Source: Allobosea sp.
Lineage (GTDB): Bacteria; Pseudomonadota; Alphaproteobacteria; Rhizobiales; Beijerinckiaceae
Direction of reading: 5' to 3'
NCBI GenBank assembly: GCA_024231975.1
Contig: JAAEQB010000091.1
Span: 35,026-99,025 of the forward strand
DNA: 64,000 nucleotides
Shown here one piece after another: positions 1-7,599 of the stretch (position 1 is the stretch's first letter; the number at the start of each line of letters is the position of its first letter). The position numbers were made by a program, and so were the translations under genes. The notes beneath the pieces were generated by a model. It was not told where the DNA came from, did not search any database, and worked only from the letters and a program-made list of their open reading frames with translations.

Positions 1-7
1 CAAGCAG

Positions 8-1117
8 ATGTATCCGCCCAACGCGCAAAAGAGCCTCAGGCATTTCATGATACATGAAGTGTCCAGGCTGACGTCGATTCCTGAGTCGACCCTCAAGCTG
101 ATGTCGAATGAAGGCAAGGGCCCCGTCCCTGCCCGGCTCGAGAACAATCACCGCGCCTACACGCTGGCGCAGATCAACGCGCTTCGCGCGTTGTTCGCAG
201 CGCAACGCCCCGCTGAAGCCTTGCGATTCCTGCCGCATCGGCGGGTCGGCGAGCATTTGCAGATATTGGCCGTCGCCAATTTCAAGGGCGGCAGCGCGAA
301 GACGACGACGAGCGCCCATCTGGCGCATTACCTGGCGTTGCATGGCTATCGCGTTCTGGCGATCGATCTCGATCCGCAAGCTTCTCTGTCGGCGATGTTC
401 GGCGCGCAGCCTGAAATGGATGTGCAGCACAACGAGACGATCTATGCCGCCCTTCGATACGACGACGAACGCCGCCCCATCGCGGAGATCATCCGGCCGA
501 CCTACTTCAGCGGGATCGACCTGATCCCGGGAAACATCGAGGTCATGGAGTACGAGCACGAAACGCCGCGCTTCCTTTCGAAACGCCAGGCTGGCTCGGA
601 CAGCATCTTTTTCGAGCGCCTTCGGCTCGCTCTGGCGGAGGTGGAGGACGATTACGACGTCGTCATCCTCGATACGCCGCCATCGCTCGGGTTCTTGACG
701 CTGGGCGCGATCTACGCGGCGACCGGGCTGCTCGTGACCGTGCACCCCGCGATGCTCGACGTGATGTCGATGAGCCAGTTCCTCCTGATGATGGGGGACC
801 TGATCTCGGTGATCCGCGACGCCGGAGCCACGATGAGCCAAGATTTTCTGCGCTACGTGGTGACGCGGCACGACCCGATGGACCAATCGCAGGTCCATGT
901 CGTGACCATGCTTCGCCATCTCTTCACCGAGGACGTTCTCACATCGACCGCTGTTGAAAGCGCCGCCATCGAGACGGCGGGCCTGGCGAAGCGCACGTTG
1001 TACGAGCTCGAGCCTGGCAACATCTCAGCAGCGACAGCCAAACGCGCGCGCGAGTCCGTCGATGCCGTCAACGACCAGATCCTCAGCCTGATTAAGCAAA
1101 GCTGGGGCCGGACATGA
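8..1117 (+). CDS. repA: RepA, ParA-type plasmid partition ATPase
   Basis: First gene of a repABC operon. RepA is a Walker-type ATPase that moves and positions plasmid copies with RepB and also represses the operon. A deviant Walker A motif (KGGSAKTT, about residues 93-100) is followed by DLDPQAS and VVILDTPPSLGFL, the ParA signatures. The N-terminal ~80 residues carry the helix-turn-helix-like segment usual for RepA. At 369 residues it is near full family length. Its stop overlaps the repB start (ATGA). The promoter lies left of the window, since only 7 bases precede the start codon. Confidence 0.95.
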   Translation: MYPPNAQKSLRHFMIHEVSRLTSIPESTLKLMSNEGKGPVPARLENNHRAYTLAQINALRALFAAQRPAEALRFLPHRRVGEHLQILAVANFKGGSAKTTTSAHLAHYLALHGYRVLAIDLDPQASLSAMFGAQPEMDVQHNETIYAALRYDDERRPIAEIIRPTYFSGIDLIPGNIEVMEYEHETPRFLSKRQAGSDSIFFERLRLALAEVEDDYDVVILDTPPSLGFLTLGAIYAATGLLVTVHPAMLDVMSMSQFLLMMGDLISVIRDAGATMSQDFLRYVVTRHDPMDQSQVHVVTMLRHLFTEDVLTSTAVESAAIETAGLAKRTLYELEPGNISAATAKRARESVDAVNDQILSLIKQSWGRT

Positions 1118-2142
1118 TGGGCAAGCGTGCCGGCGGCAAATCGATCCTGGCGAACTTTGGCTCCTTCTCCCAGCCCGACACAGCGGCTCCGGATGTGCCG
1201 GGTGCGGACGCCGGTTCGATGGCGGCGCAGCCGCTGGCCAGGGTTGGGGCGGGCGTGATCGGAGCGACACAGCGCTCGCTTACTGAGTTGCGGGAGGAGC
1301 GCGATCGCCTGATGGCGCTTGTCGATGCCGGCGGCGGAGTGGATATCGATCCCAAGCTGATCGACCCCTCCCCTTTCCCCGACCGATTGCCCGATGACGA
1401 TGATCTCGATTTCGCTGCGCTAAAGACGCTGATCTCGGAGGAGGGTCAGAAGGTCCCGATCCAGGTTCGCCGGCACCCATCGCATGAGGGCCGCTATCAG
1501 GTCGTCTACGGGCATCGGCGGTGGCGGGCCGCATCCGATCTTGGAATCAAGGTCAAGGCGACGATTCTCGCGCTGTCGGATGTCGAGCTCGTCGTCGCCC
1601 AAGGCATCGAAAATGCCGCGCGCCAGGATCTGAGCTGGGTCGAACGCGCGCTGTTCGCCAAGCGCATGGATGATGCGGGGATCAGGTCGCGCGATGTCCG
1701 AGCCGCTTTGTCCGTGGACGATCCGGAACTGGCAAGGTTGCGAGCGGTTTCCCGGGCCCTACCGGTCGAGATCATCGAAGCGATCGGTCGGGCGCCGAAG
1801 GTTGGGCGACCTCGCTGGACGGCGTTGGCAGCTGCGATCGGCAACGACACCTCGGCTCTCGATAGAGTGAGGAAGGCCTTGTCAGATGACAAGGTGTCAG
1901 CGCTTCCGTCGGACGAGCGGTTCAAATGGGCGTTGGCCGCGGTAACGCCGCCTGTTGCGCGACCGCGCCGGGAAATGAAGCTGAGGTGCCCGGCTGGAAG
2001 GGTCGTCGGCAAGGCGATGTTTTCGAACGACGACGTCCGATTGTCGGTCTCGGCGGGTCACGGTCAGGCTTTCAGCGCTTTCCTCGAGGGGGAGCTGCCG
2101 GTGCTCATGGAGCGGTTTTTTTCCCGAGAGGGCGAGGCGTGA
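1114..2142 (+). CDS. repB: RepB, ParB-type plasmid partition protein
   Basis: Centromere-binding partner of RepA, 342 residues. The ParB/Srx-type domain is visible around residues 105-175 (KVPIQVRRHP, YQVVYGHRRWRAA, ENAARQDLSWVERA), followed by a helical KorB-like DNA-binding part. The gene starts at the ATGATG overlapping the repA stop, so the two are translationally coupled. A parS-like palindrome lies inside its 3' third (1877-1894) and another just after its stop (2163-2178). Family assignment is secure; the parS assignment is inferred from symmetry and position. Confidence 0.94.
   Translation: MMGKRAGGKSILANFGSFSQPDTAAPDVPGADAGSMAAQPLARVGAGVIGATQRSLTELREERDRLMALVDAGGGVDIDPKLIDPSPFPDRLPDDDDLDFAALKTLISEEGQKVPIQVRRHPSHEGRYQVVYGHRRWRAASDLGIKVKATILALSDVELVVAQGIENAARQDLSWVERALFAKRMDDAGIRSRDVRAALSVDDPELARLRAVSRALPVEIIEAIGRAPKVGRPRWTALAAAIGNDTSALDRVRKALSDDKVSALPSDERFKWALAAVTPPVARPRREMKLRCPAGRVVGKAMFSNDDVRLSVSAGHGQAFSAFLEGELPVLMERFFSREGEA
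1877..1894. other. parS-like palindrome inside repB
   Basis: Inverted repeat with arms CCTTGTCA and TGACAAGG around a 2-base centre (GA). The same core, CTTGTCA-NN-TGACAAG, recurs at 2163-2178. RepB proteins bind 16-bp palindromes located in or near the repABC operon, so this pair is the likely centromere. The sequence differs from the GTT...AAC parS type I know from rhizobial plasmids, so it may define its own incompatibility group. Confidence 0.6.
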
Positions 2143-2162
2143 TTTCGGCGACCTGCGAAAAG

Positions 2163-2178
2163 CTTGTCATCTGACAAG
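2163..2178. other. parS-like palindrome downstream of repB
   Basis: Arms CTTGTCA and TGACAAG around TC, 20 bases after the repB stop. It is the second copy of the palindrome found inside repB (there with centre GA). Proposed RepB binding site; not tested. Confidence 0.6.
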
Positions 2179-2257
2179 GTCGAGCAGGGCAATGGAGGCG
2201 GCGAAGGCATTGGCCGAAGCCGGATGATGGTGCAACAAACTAAGAGGTAGCCTAGGC

Positions 2258-2293
2258 AAAAAGAAAGGCCCCCGAAACAGCGTCTCGGAAGCC
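2258..2293 (-). terminator. Intrinsic terminator of the ctRNA
   Basis: Plus-strand arms GGCCCCCGAAAC (2267-2278) and GTCTCGGAAGCC (2282-2293) pair fully when G-U wobble is allowed in the minus-strand RNA. The loop is 3 bases and is followed by a U-rich tract. Confidence 0.75.
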
Positions 2294-2311
2294 CCTCTCA
2301 TTAGTCTGGCG
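2258..2311 (-). ncRNA. ctRNA, antisense RNA controlling repC (incA-alpha type)
   Basis: All repABC plasmids encode a ~50-nt counter-transcribed RNA between repB and repC that limits RepC synthesis and sets incompatibility. On the minus strand here are a -35 TTGACT (2341-2346), a 17-base spacer and a -10 GATTCT (2318-2323). About 54 nt of transcript follow, ending in a 12-bp stem-loop (2267-2293) and a U-rich tail (2258-2266). Promoter spacing, size and position match the family. Ends are estimated from the promoter and terminator. Confidence 0.8.
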
Positions 2312-2317
2312 ACAATG

Positions 2318-2346
2318 AGAATCCCACTTCCGCGAATCACAGTCAA
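2318..2346 (-). promoter_or_regulatory. Promoter of the ctRNA
   Basis: Minus-strand -35 TTGACT at 2346-2341 and -10 GATTCT at 2323-2318, 17 bases apart. Transcription would start near 2311. Confidence 0.7.
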
Positions 2347-2418
2347 GAGTCTCCGTCAGGAGATTGGACGCCTTTTTGGTGTGCGCTTTCGCTTTGCCTG
2401 AAGCTGAAGGGCAAAACC

Positions 2419-3648
2419 ATGACGCGACTATCCGTAACGACGCCCTTTGGGCGGCGATCGCTGACCCTTGCCCATGTGGCGAGCCAGGCGAGCGCGAAGA
2501 CACGGGCGCCTGAAAAGGCGGTCCACAAATGGAATATCTTCCGTGCGATCTGCACGGCCAAGAACGCGCTGGGCATCCCTGAGCGGGCGCTGGCGGTGTT
2601 GGATGCGCTGCTGTCGTTCCACCCGGAAACCGTCCTGACCGGCGAAGGTCTCGTCGTCTTCCCGTCGAACAACCAACTCGGCTTGCGTGCCCATGGCATG
2701 CCGATGGCGACGCTAAGGCGCCATCTGGCGGCGCTGGTTGACGCCGGCCTGATCGTCCGGCGCGACAGCCCCAACGGCAAGCGCTACGCGCGCAAGGGCA
2801 GGGGAGGGGAGATCGAGTTTGCTTTTGGCTTCGACTTAGCTCCCCTCGTCGTGCGCGCGGAGGAATTCGAAGCCTTGGCGGCCGAGGTCGAAGCCGAGGC
2901 ACGGGCGCTGCGCTTGGTTCGCGAGCGGATCACGATCTGCCGGCGTGACATCGCAAAGATGATCGCGACAGGGATCGAAGAAGGCGTCCCGACGCGGGCA
3001 GCAGGGCAGGGGCCGGCCGACTGGGCCGAGATCCACCAGATCTATCGCGGCATTATGGTGCGGATTCCGCGCAGCGCGACCCGCCTGGCACTCGAGCCGA
3101 TTGCCGATGAGCTGTCGCTGCTTGCCGATGAAATTCTCAACCTGCTGGAAACTCATATCAAAAATCAGAATATGAGCGGCAATGAGTCTCAGAATGAGCG
3201 TCACATACAGAATTCAAATCCAGACTCCCCTGTTGATCTTGAACCTCGCTTTCCAGAAAGCAGGGGGGCTGGTTTGGAGATCGTGCCGGAACCGAAGCGG
3301 GTGCCGGACGGATCGTTCCCGCTCGGGATGGTGTTGGACGCCTGTCCCGACCTGATCGATTATTCGAAGGGAGGGATTGCGAACTGGCGCGACTTTTTGG
3401 CGACCGTCGCTGTGGTCCGGCCCATGCTGGGGATCAGTCCGACCGCCTGGGAGGAAGCGATCGGCGTCATGGACGAGGTTCAGGCGTCGATCGTCGTGGC
3501 GGCGATCCTGCAGCGCGGCGAGGCGATTTCCAGCGCCGGCGGCTATCTGCGCGAGCTGACGCGAAAGGCGCAAGCGACGGAGTTTTCGCTCGGGCCGATG
3601 CTGATGGCGCTGATCGGCAGTCGACGGCGTGAGAAGAAGCGGGCGTGA
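2419..3648 (+). CDS. repC: RepC replication initiator
   Basis: Replication initiator of repABC plasmids, 409 residues, which is normal length. It has the typical N-terminal segment (KWNIFRAICTAKNALGI, LSFHPE, VFPSNNQLGLRAHGMP), which forms a winged-helix DNA-binding domain. The C-terminal half contains LGMVLDACPDLIDYSKGG, another family signature. RepC proteins act on an origin inside their own gene, usually an AT-rich stretch; here the least GC-rich part of the gene is about 3150-3240. A 276-base leader separates it from repB and holds the ctRNA, so expression should be ctRNA-controlled. Confidence 0.94.
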   Translation: MTRLSVTTPFGRRSLTLAHVASQASAKTRAPEKAVHKWNIFRAICTAKNALGIPERALAVLDALLSFHPETVLTGEGLVVFPSNNQLGLRAHGMPMATLRRHLAALVDAGLIVRRDSPNGKRYARKGRGGEIEFAFGFDLAPLVVRAEEFEALAAEVEAEARALRLVRERITICRRDIAKMIATGIEEGVPTRAAGQGPADWAEIHQIYRGIMVRIPRSATRLALEPIADELSLLADEILNLLETHIKNQNMSGNESQNERHIQNSNPDSPVDLEPRFPESRGAGLEIVPEPKRVPDGSFPLGMVLDACPDLIDYSKGGIANWRDFLATVAVVRPMLGISPTAWEEAIGVMDEVQASIVVAAILQRGEAISSAGGYLRELTRKAQATEFSLGPMLMALIGSRRREKKRA

Positions 3649-3732
3649 CCGTGATGCGGCGCTGCACCGCTCGGTCCGGATGTTTTGACGAGGCCAATCG
3701 AGGCCTTGCAGGCGCCGCCGCGAAGGTCTGTG

Positions 3733-4044
3733 ATGCCGGTCATGGCAAAACTCTCCCGTGCGATCCTGACGGTGCTTCTTTCCGGGCGTCATGCGGCGCT
3801 CGGCGGACGATTATCGCGTGACAGGGCGACCAATTTGGCGCGGATCGCGTCGGCCTATATCCGGTTCGAGCTTGAGCAGGAGAAGGGCATTGGACCTGCA
3901 CGAGCGGCAGATGTTGAGTGCTGGCTGTCGGGGCAGGGGTTGTCACTGCGGGTCAAACGGGATGACGCGGTCTCGGCGATCGCTCTCGCAGAGCTGACTA
4001 CCGCGGGCGGCACGGAGCAGGTGGCCAGCGCGGAATTTCCATGA
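3733..4044 (+). CDS. Hypothetical protein downstream of repC
   Basis: 103 residues, mainly predicted helix (LSRAILTVLLSGRHAAL, NLARIASAYIRFELEQE). I do not recognise a family. The ATG at 3733 is preferred over a TTG at 3685 because GAAGG sits just upstream. Its stop overlaps the next start (ATGA at 4041), suggesting a two-gene unit transcribed after repC. Confidence 0.45.
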   Translation: MPVMAKLSRAILTVLLSGRHAALGGRLSRDRATNLARIASAYIRFELEQEKGIGPARAADVECWLSGQGLSLRVKRDDAVSAIALAELTTAGGTEQVASAEFP

Positions 4045-4373
4045 CGCATGCCACCTTTTGCCCGGCGAAGATGTGCCCGTTGTTCGCATCCGACGGATCG
4101 ACTTTCAGCGGTACGGGGAATTCCCCTTGCGAGCGTGACGGGTGCCGCTGGTTCGATGGCAAGATCTGCCAGGCTGGTCGCGTGGCCACCGGGAGGTGGC
4201 GATGGCCTCAGCCGGGGAGGGTGGTTCCTCCCCGGCTGAACGATCCGATGCGTCGCCGCACGTTCGATTGTCTGCGGGCGTCTGAATGCACCTGGCAGCA
4301 GAAATTGCCCGGCGCGTTGTGCGCTCCGCGCCGCGCACTCGCACATGGGCTTGATCCGCGCTACTGCCGATAA
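4041..4373 (+). CDS. Small cysteine-rich hypothetical protein
   Basis: 110 residues with about nine cysteines. CxxxxxC-type spacings in the first half (CPLF, CERDGC, GKICQAG) suggest metal binding or disulfides. It starts inside the stop of the preceding gene (ATGA), which favours real translation. The second half is arginine-rich, reads less like a protein, and could be out-of-frame extension. No family recognised. Confidence 0.35.
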   Translation: MTHATFCPAKMCPLFASDGSTFSGTGNSPCERDGCRWFDGKICQAGRVATGRWRWPQPGRVVPPRLNDPMRRRTFDCLRASECTWQQKLPGALCAPRRALAHGLDPRYCR

Positions 4374-4377
4374 GCTG

Positions 4378-4593
4378 CTATCGCGGGCGGTCGTCAGCGC
4401 GCTCTTCACGGCGCAGTACGTGCACCAGCGCGGCGCGCCCTGTCTTCCTGCCAGCGCGCCTCGACCCGGTCGGGATCCGATCGCGGTCCATGACGACCAT
4501 GCGCAGCATGCCGAGCTTGACCGAAACCTCCGAGATCAACGAGAGCTCGTCTTCGGACAGGCGCCAGGGCCGCTGTCGCTTTCCCTTCCTAAT
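4378..4593 (-). pseudogene. Possible gene fragment lacking a start codon
   Basis: This covers most of the 317-base gap between the cysteine-rich gene and the integrase. The minus strand reads as a plausible short helical protein (RPWRLSEDELSLISE, VKLGMLRMVV) ending at TAG 4378-4380. No ATG, GTG or TTG lies between the upstream in-frame stop (near 4614) and this sequence, so the 5' end may be lost or the start may be a rare ATT. No function can be assigned. Confidence 0.3.
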
Positions 4594-4690
4594 TTCACTT
4601 TGAACCGCTTAAGGCGACAGCGACGTCTTGCATTCCCTTTTCAATTTCATGTCCTTCTGCCGAAGAGCATGATCTCATTGCGCTTTCCGC

Positions 4691-5800
4691 TCAGAGTCCG
4701 GCTGCTTTCGTCAGGTTGACACGGAAGCGATCGCGTCGGCGCTGGTAGCGTCGGGTCATCTCGGCCGAGGCGTGGCCGAGTTGGCGCTGGATGTGCGCTT
4801 CGTCGACCTCCGCGGAGGAGGCGAGCCCGGCGCGCAGCGAATGCCCGGCGAAGGCGAGGGCCCGTTCGCCTTCGGTCAGGTCGCCGCGGACGCCCGCGGC
4901 CAGTGCGAGCTTCTGGACCAGGCGGGCGACATGGCGATCAGTGAGACGCTGCGATTGCACGCCGCCATTGGCGATGGTCATCGGCCGGAACACGGGACCA
5001 TCGACGATGCGGCCGAGTTTCAGCCAGGTTTCGAGCGCCTGGACAGGGCAGCTGCGGTCTGACGAGCCTCTAGCGATCTCGACAGTGCGCCAGCCGGTCT
5101 TGCCGTCGATGGTGAGAATGAGCCCGCCGTCGAGAATCTCGATCCAGCCGCGGCCGTCATCGCTCTGGCTGGGGCCGCAATCGAGCCCGGTGATCTCGGA
5201 ACGGCGCAGGCCGCCGGCGAACCCGATCAGCAGGATGGCGCGATCGCGCCAGCCGCGCAGGTTCTGCTGGAGCATCGCGACCATCGCCAGAATGTCCTCG
5301 GCGAACAGCGCCTCCTTCTGGCGCGGTGGCCGGCCGTGGCTGCGGCGGATGCCGGCCATGACATCGACGATGTGGCGATCCTGGCGGGGGAGGGGAGTTC
5401 CAGCGCTGCGATAGGTCGTGGTGATCGCCGCCAGTCGCCGCTCGATCGTCGAGACGGCGGCTTTTGCGATGCCCTGGCCGTCGGCCGATGCGGCGATGAA
5501 CAACCCAACCACGCGCGGGTCGGGAACTCGCGAGTCAAAGCCCTGGCGTCGGCACCAGCGTTCGAACTGCGTCCAATCCGAGGCGTAGGCGCGGGCGGTG
5601 TTGGCGCTGTCTTTGGCCCTGGCGTAGCCGCGCGCCGCACCGGCCAGCCTTTCGAGTTCCGGGTTTTGCAGGCCTGCTGCGGCGGCGGCGTCGAAACCCG
5701 ACAGCTGCGGCGTCGTGCCTAGCGCCGTCGATCGCGCCAGGCCGTCCTCCGGTCGACCGGAGGGCTGGTTTAGCGCTTCGAATTCGGCGGAATCGGGCAT
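4691..5800 (-). CDS. Tyrosine recombinase / integrase (XerC/D-like)
   Basis: Site-specific recombinase of 369 residues. It has an N-terminal SAM-like core-binding domain (TARAYASDWTQFERWCRRQG) and a C-terminal catalytic domain with GGLRRSEI (Arg I), HSLRAGLA (His-x-x-Arg), LGHAS and the nucleophile in MTRRYQRR. The gene is oriented towards repC, and its start is 21 bases from a dif-like inverted repeat (5821-5847). On repABC plasmids such enzymes often resolve plasmid multimers, which fits the location, though this role is inferred. It opens the conserved set integrase - DUF1403 - ScpB-like - RHE_PE00001. Confidence 0.88.
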   Translation of the reverse strand: MPDSAEFEALNQPSGRPEDGLARSTALGTTPQLSGFDAAAAAGLQNPELERLAGAARGYARAKDSANTARAYASDWTQFERWCRRQGFDSRVPDPRVVGLFIAASADGQGIAKAAVSTIERRLAAITTTYRSAGTPLPRQDRHIVDVMAGIRRSHGRPPRQKEALFAEDILAMVAMLQQNLRGWRDRAILLIGFAGGLRRSEITGLDCGPSQSDDGRGWIEILDGGLILTIDGKTGWRTVEIARGSSDRSCPVQALETWLKLGRIVDGPVFRPMTIANGGVQSQRLTDRHVARLVQKLALAAGVRGDLTEGERALAFAGHSLRAGLASSAEVDEAHIQRQLGHASAEMTRRYQRRRDRFRVNLTKAAGL

Positions 5801-5820
5801 TTGCGGAGGTTACGGAATCG

Positions 5821-5847
5821 TGTCCGATAAGGCAAGCTTACCGGACA
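5821..5847. other. dif-like inverted repeat, candidate recombinase site
   Basis: Two 11-base arms, TGTCCGATAAG and CTTACCGGACA, match at 10 of 11 positions as an inverted repeat around a 5-base centre (GCAAG). The layout resembles Xer/dif or lox core sites and lies between the divergent integrase and DUF1403 genes. It could instead be an operator for both genes. Confidence 0.5.
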
Positions 5848-5911
5848 TGAAGTGAGGCAGACGGTGGCGGCGGAAAATGATCTATCTTGCCCAATTAACG
5901 CCGCTTCAGCT

Positions 5912-6829
5912 ATGCTTCCTGTCATGGATGCGACGCCGATTCCTCGTCAGAAAGGTCTTACCCGCGCGCGCGCGGGTAAGACTGTCGGTGCGTCACCAGA
6001 GCTTGCCAACCCCTTGATTCTAAGCCCACTTCCGCGTTGGGTCGGGCCCGTCGCCAGCGCTGACAGCCGCGACGCCGCGTTCGCAGCCGGCGCCGTCCTG
6101 CACGCGCTCGACCAGATCGTCAGAATGCGCGCGCCCTGGCTTGGCGTCCTGCGCGCCCGGCTGGCGCTCAAGGCGGCCGGCGTCGCCGCCCGGCTGCTGC
6201 GCCAAAAAGCCGACGAGGCGGCCTTGCGTGACGCCGAGCATTTGACGCGACCCGGTGACGATCCCGGGCCCGCTGGTCGCCTGCACCGGCTGCTGCGTCA
6301 GCTCTCGTCGCGACCCACCCGTCAGGCTGGCGATGTCCTGCCGATGTTGGCGGCGGAACTGCGCGGCGCGCCCGTCGCCGCCGAGTTTTTGTGCCTGCTC
6401 GACGCCGATCTGACGCTGGCCCAAAAGCTTGGCTGGGCGACGCCGCTGCTGCTCCATGCCGGAATCGTGCTCGAGCCGGCGCTGCGGCATGGCCCGGACG
6501 GCCGCCGGCCCCGTGCCGACCGGCCGGACTGGCATGTGGTCAGCGATCACGCGCTCTTCGTTGCGACAAGCGCCTGTCACGCCCAGGCCTTGACGCTGGC
6601 CCGGCGCGCCGAGACCTTGGAAGCGGCGGCCAAAAACCTGCGCACCCGCGACGAGGGCCGCGGCCTGGCGCTGGTGCTCGCCGACGATGCGGTCGCACCC
6701 TGGCGCATGGTCGGGCGCGCCGGGTTTGGCTCCGACCGGGCGGCGCGACGCTTTTGCGAAACGCTCGCGGCGCAGGGCGCGCTCAAACGTCTGACCGACC
6801 GGCCGACGTTTCGGCTGTACGGGCTGTGA
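5912..6829 (+). CDS. DUF1403 family protein
   Basis: About 305 residues, alanine- and arginine-rich and all-helical by composition. It matches my memory of the DUF1403 family: FAAGAVLHALDQIVR, LRARLALKAAGVAARLL, EAALRDAEHL, GDDPGPAGRLHRL and a C-terminal TDRPTFRLYGL. Function is unknown; the family accompanies ScpB-like and RHE_PE00001 genes on alphaproteobacterial plasmids. The start is uncertain: GTG 5852, ATG 5912 and ATG 5924 are possible. A perfect palindrome at 5955-5982 falls in the early coding part, so a still later start is conceivable. Confidence 0.8.
   Translation: MLPVMDATPIPRQKGLTRARAGKTVGASPELANPLILSPLPRWVGPVASADSRDAAFAAGAVLHALDQIVRMRAPWLGVLRARLALKAAGVAARLLRQKADEAALRDAEHLTRPGDDPGPAGRLHRLLRQLSSRPTRQAGDVLPMLAAELRGAPVAAEFLCLLDADLTLAQKLGWATPLLLHAGIVLEPALRHGPDGRRPRADRPDWHVVSDHALFVATSACHAQALTLARRAETLEAAAKNLRTRDEGRGLALVLADDAVAPWRMVGRAGFGSDRAARRFCETLAAQGALKRLTDRPTFRLYGL
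5955..5982. repeat. 28-bp perfect palindrome
   Basis: Outer arms begin GTCTTACCC and end GGGTAAGAC; the centre is an alternating GC run. All 28 bases are self-complementary. It lies near the 5' end of the DUF1403 reading frame. It could act as a protein-binding site or a strong RNA hairpin limiting translation. Confidence 0.7.
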
Positions 6830-6891
6830 CCATGACCCGCGCATCAATACCGCAGCGCTTGGTGCGATCGTGCGAAGGGGCCGGCTGAGCC

Positions 6892-7599
6892 ATGGCCAAA
6901 GCCGCGCGCCTGTTCGATGCCGAACTCTCCGACCTGCCAGCAGAGCTGCGCTGGCGCGAATGGATGGGCAGAATCGAGGCGGCGATTTTTGCCTCACCGA
7001 CGCCGGTGCCGCGCGAAACATTGGCCCGCCTGGTCGGGCGGGCCTGCGTGCTCGACGAGCTCATCGCCGATATTCGCGACGAGCTAAAACCGCGCCCCTA
7101 TGAGCTGGTCTTCGTCGCCGGCGGCTTCCAGCATCGCTCAAAGGCGCGGTTTGCCGAGGCGATCCGCGCCACGCTCGGCGTGGGCGAGCCCGGCCCGCCA
7201 ACTCTGTCGAAAACCGAAAGCCTCGTCATCAGCGCGATCGCCTATCTCCAGCCGGTGACGCGGGCAACCGTCTCGCGGCTGCTCGGCAAGGAGATCAGCC
7301 GCGACATCATCGCAAAACTCAAGCGCCTCGATCTGATCGGCGCGGGGCCACGCATAGCTGAGCCCGGTGCACCCTTCTCCTACGTCACCACGCCCACCTT
7401 CCTGTCGGTGTTCGGGTTCGCCAGCCTGCGCGACCTGCCTGAAATCGAGGCGATGCAGGAAGCCGGGCTGCTCGACCTCGCGCAGGACGAATTGATGCCG
7501 GTCGACTCGCTCGACAATCGCCTCACCGACGGCGACGATTTTGACGACGACAGCCGCGATCAGGCTTTTGACGCGGCCGATCGCCTGGCCGCCGACTGA
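6892..7599 (+). CDS. ScpB-like segregation/condensation protein
   Basis: 235 residues resembling ScpB, the winged-helix kleisin partner of SMC-ScpA. It shows the first winged helix (WMGRIEAAIFASPTPVPRETLARLVG), LSKTESLVISAIAYLQPVTRATVSRLLG, DIIAKLKRLDLIGAGPR and YVTTPTFLSVFGF, which is the ScpB core. The last ~30 residues are acidic. No ScpA or SMC gene is near, so it either joins the chromosomal complex or has a plasmid-specific role. The 3' end overlaps the convergent, apparently truncated tniQ by 40 bases. Confidence 0.8.
   Translation: MAKAARLFDAELSDLPAELRWREWMGRIEAAIFASPTPVPRETLARLVGRACVLDELIADIRDELKPRPYELVFVAGGFQHRSKARFAEAIRATLGVGEPGPPTLSKTESLVISAIAYLQPVTRATVSRLLGKEISRDIIAKLKRLDLIGAGPRIAEPGAPFSYVTTPTFLSVFGFASLRDLPEIEAMQEAGLLDLAQDELMPVDSLDNRLTDGDDFDDDSRDQAFDAADRLAAD

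Noticed and set aside
4594..4690. Intrinsic terminator between the small genes and the integrase
   Set aside because: I found no convincing stem followed by a T-run on either strand.
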